A DNA stretch of 64,000 nt, taken from the NCBI GenBank assembly GCA_029571985.1, contig JAKQVC010000048.1:1-64000 (forward strand). The letters are read 5' to 3'. Source of the stretch: Bacteroidota bacterium (GTDB lineage Bacteria; Bacteroidota; Bacteroidia; Chitinophagales; BACL12). The stretch's first letter is position 1, and every line of letters starts with the position of its first letter. A program made the position numbers and the translations under genes. This document shows positions 60,460 to 64,000 of the stretch, piece by piece. A model generated the notes under the pieces. The model did no database searches. It was not told the DNA's origin and worked only from the letters and a program-made list of their open reading frames with translations.

Positions 60460-62688
60460 ATGGCTAAAATCGTTTTTCTGCACATGCAACGCCGTATACT
60501 GACTTTTTTGTTGATTTTCAGCTCTTTCGTTATACAGGCACAACAAGTACAATGGGCGTCAGAGGTCGTGCGGTTTTCGACAGAATATGGACGCTTACAA
60601 TTCAGTGCCAAACAGGCATTAGGCGCTCCGGATAAATTACCTGCAGCAGGAGAAAGTGCAGTGGCCTGGGCTCCTTCTACACCGGATAATCCGAATGGAG
60701 AATTTATTCACGTCAAATTTGCACAACCACAACAAGTACAACAAATTGCAGTTGGCGAAAGCAATGGCCCCGGCGCTGTTAAAGAAATCATCTTATTTGA
60801 TGTAAACGGCAAAAAATATTCCGTATATCAAAACGACACGATGCAGCCGGCTTATAATACCGGCGGTCGCGTGTTCAGAGTATTTATTCCACGCACTGCT
60901 TATCTGGTACAGGAAGTTAAGGTTGTGTTGAATACAAAGGCTATTGCCGGTATGAATCAGATAGATTGCATTGGCATATCCGATAGTGAGGAACCGGTTA
61001 AAGCTAAAATCCAGGAGCTCGCCTATGATACGCCATTATCAGCTCCGGAAAATTTAGGTCCTGCCGTAAATTCGGAAGCTGATGATATGTTTCCGTTTAT
61101 TTCGCCTGATGGTAAAACCTTATACTTCGCCAGAAAAAATTATATTGAAAATACCGGTAATGAATTGCGGGATGATATTTATATGTCGAAATGGGATAAC
61201 GGTAAATGGAGCACCGCAGTAAATATTGGCAAACCACTCAACAACGAACAGCATAACTATGTAACATGGATTAGTGGCGATGGCAACAGCGTATTATTGG
61301 CAAATAATTATGAAAAAGTAAAACAGGATATCAGTATTTCTCATAAAACCGGAACCGGATTTGCTTTTCCAAAGGCGTTGAAAATAAATGACTTTTATAA
61401 CAACAATGAATTTTCATGTTACCACATGAATACAGAAGGCAATGTCATTTTAATGGCTATCGAACGTCCGGATACCTATGGGGATATGGATATTTATGTG
61501 AGTTTTCTTCAGGCTAATAAAGTATGGACCGAACCTAAAAACATCGGCCAAACCATTAACTCAGCCGCTACTGAAGGCAGTATTTTTATTGCAGCAGATA
61601 ATCGCACTATTTATTTTGCATCCAATGGTCACAGCGGTTATGGTGGGTATGATATGTTTATGAGTCGCCGTTTGGATGACACTTGGACCAATTGGAGCGA
61701 ACCGGTAAATCTTGGCAGTAATATCAACTCTGCCGGACACGATTATTATTATACAATTCCTGCAAGTGGTGATTATGCGTATTTTTCATCCACAAACAAC
61801 TCGTACGGCAAAGCCGATCTCTATCGTATTCCGTTACCCAAACCTTTACAACCCGATCCGGTTACACTGCTGAAAGGAAAAATTCTGGATGCAGAAACCG
61901 GCAAACCCATTCCGGCAAATATTAGTTTCGGTGGTTTAGTCAGCGACGAACCGGATGGTATTTCAACCAGTGGTGATGGACAATATCAGGTTATTATTCC
62001 TGAAGATAATTATACCGTTACGATTACCAAACCCGGATACTTTCCGGCAAGCGCAACCATAGAACCTGATTTGCGGTATGATGATATGGATTATAATCCG
62101 GAAGATAGTCTGGCCCTCATCAAACATCAGATTACGTCAGAAATTAAATCAACCATACGCACGCAACCTTTACGCGAAAAGCAATTAGAAGCAGAGGTTG
62201 ATAAATTGTTACCTCAATTACATGCCGATACCACTGCGGAAATCCGGCAGGCTATTTTGCAGGATATTCAGCAGGATTTACAAACAGACTCGATATACAC
62301 GGAAGTACAGGAAGATATTACGATGATTCCTATTCGTGAAGGCACCATTATCAGACTTAACAATATTTATTTTGAAGCGAATAAATCAGACTTACGCCCT
62401 GAATCAACTTCATCTTTAGATGAATTAGTACTATTCCTCAACGAAAATCCGAATATCTGGGTCGAGATTGGCGGACATACCAATGGCTTACCAAATGATG
62501 CTTTTTGTGCCAAACTGTCAAACGACCGCTCAAAAGCCGTTGTCGATTATTTAATTGCACACGGAATTCCAGCTAACAGACTTACCTGGAAAGGATATGG
62601 CAAAACGATGCCAATAGCCGACAATGCTACGTTGGAAGGCCGACGAAAAAACCAGCGTGTAGAATTAAAGGTTATCAAAGTAGAATAA
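60460..62688 (+). CDS. PorE-like OmpA-family protein (PD40 propeller, CRD, OmpA)
   Basis: The product of about 742 residues has a signal peptide, an N-terminal discoidin-like domain (SAKQALGAPDKLPA...GEFIHVKFAQPQQVQQIAV), a PD40/WD40-like propeller (about 213-463: DDMFPFISPDGKTLYFAR, TEGSIFIAADNRTIYFAS), a carboxypeptidase-like regulatory domain near 470 (LLKGKILDAETGKPIPANISF) and an OmpA peptidoglycan-binding domain (about 628-740: IYFEANKSDLRPES...GHTNG...LSNDRSKAVVDYL). PorE of the T9SS has the last three parts in the same order, but with TPRs in front. The protein probably ties an outer-membrane complex to peptidoglycan. ATG 60460 follows the upstream stop by 4 nt; ATG 60484 would give a shorter, cleaner signal peptide. 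Confidence 0.82.
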   Translation: MAKIVFLHMQRRILTFLLIFSSFVIQAQQVQWASEVVRFSTEYGRLQFSAKQALGAPDKLPAAGESAVAWAPSTPDNPNGEFIHVKFAQPQQVQQIAVGESNGPGAVKEIILFDVNGKKYSVYQNDTMQPAYNTGGRVFRVFIPRTAYLVQEVKVVLNTKAIAGMNQIDCIGISDSEEPVKAKIQELAYDTPLSAPENLGPAVNSEADDMFPFISPDGKTLYFARKNYIENTGNELRDDIYMSKWDNGKWSTAVNIGKPLNNEQHNYVTWISGDGNSVLLANNYEKVKQDISISHKTGTGFAFPKALKINDFYNNNEFSCYHMNTEGNVILMAIERPDTYGDMDIYVSFLQANKVWTEPKNIGQTINSAATEGSIFIAADNRTIYFASNGHSGYGGYDMFMSRRLDDTWTNWSEPVNLGSNINSAGHDYYYTIPASGDYAYFSSTNNSYGKADLYRIPLPKPLQPDPVTLLKGKILDAETGKPIPANISFGGLVSDEPDGISTSGDGQYQVIIPEDNYTVTITKPGYFPASATIEPDLRYDDMDYNPEDSLALIKHQITSEIKSTIRTQPLREKQLEAEVDKLLPQLHADTTAEIRQAILQDIQQDLQTDSIYTEVQEDITMIPIREGTIIRLNNIYFEANKSDLRPESTSSLDELVLFLNENPNIWVEIGGHTNGLPNDAFCAKLSNDRSKAVVDYLIAHGIPANRLTWKGYGKTMPIADNATLEGRRKNQRVELKVIKVE

Positions 62689-62708
62689 CGAAGTGGGCAG
62701 AGTTTCCT

Positions 62709-62716
62709 TACTTTGC
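62709..62716 (+). promoter_or_regulatory. -7-like box before the M61 peptidase gene
   Basis: TACTTTGC lies 13 nt before the ATG at 62730 and is one base short of the usual TAnnTTTG spacing. The evidence is weak. Confidence 0.3.
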
Positions 62717-62729
62717 CAAAAATCTGTTG

Positions 62730-64000
62730 ATGGATATCATTTCTTTCCATGTGCATATGGATGCACCGGATACGCATACCTTCACGGTGCATATGCATCT
62801 TCCGGCCCTTGGTGGCGACACCCTCGAAGTGCAATTACCGGTATGGACCCCGGGCTCTTATTTGATTCGTGAATACGCCCGTCATATCAATACCCTGCAA
62901 GCCCGAAACGAACAACATGTTTTACCGGTTGAAAAAACGCACAAAAACAGTTGGAAAATTCAAACAGCCGGTACTGCCTGCGTAATCATCTATAGTGTTT
63001 ATGCTTTCGAAGAAAGTGTGCGCACCTGCTGGTTGGATGATACGCGTGCGAGCATTATTCCGGCGGCTATGTTTTTACATATTCCTGAAGTCGCATTACC
63101 GGTGCATCTCCACATACATCCCTATGCGGGTTTTTCTGAAATTGCCACTGCATTACCCGAATATCAAGGTGATAAATGGCAACGCTATGCAGAAAATGCC
63201 GATACATTGTATGATAGTCCTATCGAAATAGGCAACCACAAAACCTATCATTTCGATGCCGCCGGTATTCCACACACTTTTGTAATTGCCGGAGAAGGCA
63301 ATTATCAGCCGGCTAAAATGATTGAGGATTTTAAACGCATTATTGATACTGAGGTACGTATTTTTCAGCATCACCCCTGCCCTGCCTACCTGACTATTTT
63401 ACAAACATCAAACACCATGCGCGGCGGCCTTGAACACATGGACAGCACCAGTTTAATTTTCAAGCGCCTGCAATTTGAACCGCGTGAATCATATCTCGAA
63501 TTTATTTCACTTTTCGCACATGAATATTTTCATCTCTGGAATGTTAAGCGACTTCGTCCAAAAGCATTAGGCCCTTTTGCCTATGGTGAAGAAAATTACA
63601 CCACCTCACTTTGGATTGCCGAAGGATTTACCAGTTATTACGATGATTTAATTGTGTACAGAGCCGGACTTTATTCTGAACAAGAATACCTGCACGTAGT
63701 TGAAAAAAATATCAATCAATCAGAAAATGCGCCTGGCAAACATGTGCAATCAGTTGCAGAAGCCAGCTTTGATGCCTGGATTAAATATTATCGTCAAAAT
63801 GAAAACAGCGATAATAATCAGGTAAGTTATTATGTGCGTGGAGGTGTAATCGCCAACTTACTTGACTTACTCATTATTCACCACAGCGGTGCAACTTATT
63901 GTCTGGATGATGTGATGCGTGAGGCCTATCACCAATTTTATATCAATCGAAATACCGGTTATACAGAAGATGAATTTCGCGAGATATTAACCTCCTTTGC
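62730..64000 (+). CDS. M61-family (glycyl aminopeptidase-like) peptidase, partial
   Basis: An open frame of 423 codons runs from the ATG at 62730 to the window edge. It opens MDIISFHVHMDAPDTHTFTVHMHLP with no signal peptide, has the RGGLEHMDST substrate-binding segment, the zinc motif HEYFHLWNVKRLRP (HEYFH at 264-268) and WIAEGFTSYYDD with the likely third zinc ligand E298. These match M61 glycyl aminopeptidases, which trim N-terminal glycine or alanine from peptides; the family's C-terminal PDZ domain would lie beyond the edge. Full members are around 600 residues, so about two thirds is visible. Confidence 0.88.
   Translation, partial: MDIISFHVHMDAPDTHTFTVHMHLPALGGDTLEVQLPVWTPGSYLIREYARHINTLQARNEQHVLPVEKTHKNSWKIQTAGTACVIIYSVYAFEESVRTCWLDDTRASIIPAAMFLHIPEVALPVHLHIHPYAGFSEIATALPEYQGDKWQRYAENADTLYDSPIEIGNHKTYHFDAAGIPHTFVIAGEGNYQPAKMIEDFKRIIDTEVRIFQHHPCPAYLTILQTSNTMRGGLEHMDSTSLIFKRLQFEPRESYLEFISLFAHEYFHLWNVKRLRPKALGPFAYGEENYTTSLWIAEGFTSYYDDLIVYRAGLYSEQEYLHVVEKNINQSENAPGKHVQSVAEASFDAWIKYYRQNENSDNNQVSYYVRGGVIANLLDLLIIHHSGATYCLDDVMREAYHQFYINRNTGYTEDEFREILTSF

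Overview
This 64-kb window comes from a member of the Bacteroidota, probably an environmental or uncultured lineage. Three kinds of evidence agree. Many predicted exported proteins end in a type IX secretion (T9SS) type A sorting domain, with a Y/FPNP motif about 75 residues from the C-terminus and a final F(V/I)K-like end. Many start codons sit just downstream of a Bacteroidota-type -7 box (TAnnTTTG, often with TTG or TTTG about 16-22 nt upstream). The conserved genes (M43 cytophagalysin-like protease, TonB-type receptor, PorE-like OmpA protein, PNGase F-like protein) fit that phylum. No tRNA, rRNA, CRISPR array or insertion sequence was seen.

Layout. 1-12.3 kb: scattered housekeeping and accessory genes (M43 protease, phosphopantetheinyl transferase, WD40 protein, dCTP deaminase, RhlE-like DEAD-box helicase, SRPBCC and VOC proteins, a T9SS-exported Fn3 protein). 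Long intergenic stretches separate them, built of 7-8-nt tandem words, larger dispersed repeats and 16-nt hairpins. 12.3-39.4 kb: a minus-strand block of eleven genes for exported proteins. Ten are paralogues sharing one plan: signal peptide, seven-bladed propeller head, acidic MopE-like C-N-D-D-C-D/N-G linker, two Ig-like domains, T9SS sorting domain. Eight have a head with repeated D-Y-W strands and two have FG-GAP (integrin-type) heads; one of these carries two propellers. One gene (23135-25336) is cut by an in-frame stop before its export signal. 39.5-48.5 kb: a TonB-dependent-receptor-like protein, a further repeat-rich gap, a T9SS protein with an amidotransferase-like N-terminus, a LolA-like protein and a VPS10/BNR-repeat protein. 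48.6-64 kb: a beta-barrel protein, saccharopine dehydrogenase-like protein divergent from cytidine deaminase, a PNGase F-like protein with a LamG insertion, LolD-like ATPase, an orphan DNA methyltransferase, helical and membrane proteins of unknown function, a LuxR-type regulator, a PorE-like OmpA protein and the start of an M61 peptidase.

How the genes fit together. The dominant theme is the cell surface and secretion: T9SS cargo, an OmpA/PD40 protein resembling a T9SS envelope component, LolA/LolD-type lipoprotein handling and outer-membrane barrels. The most unusual content is (i) the propeller array, where different heads share one near-constant tail that shows signs of gene conversion, and (ii) a population of 16-nt hairpins (6-bp arms, 4-nt loop) inside tandem-word arrays, with compensatory arm changes at matching flanks. 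Functions of the propeller proteins are unknown; display or adhesion is inference only.
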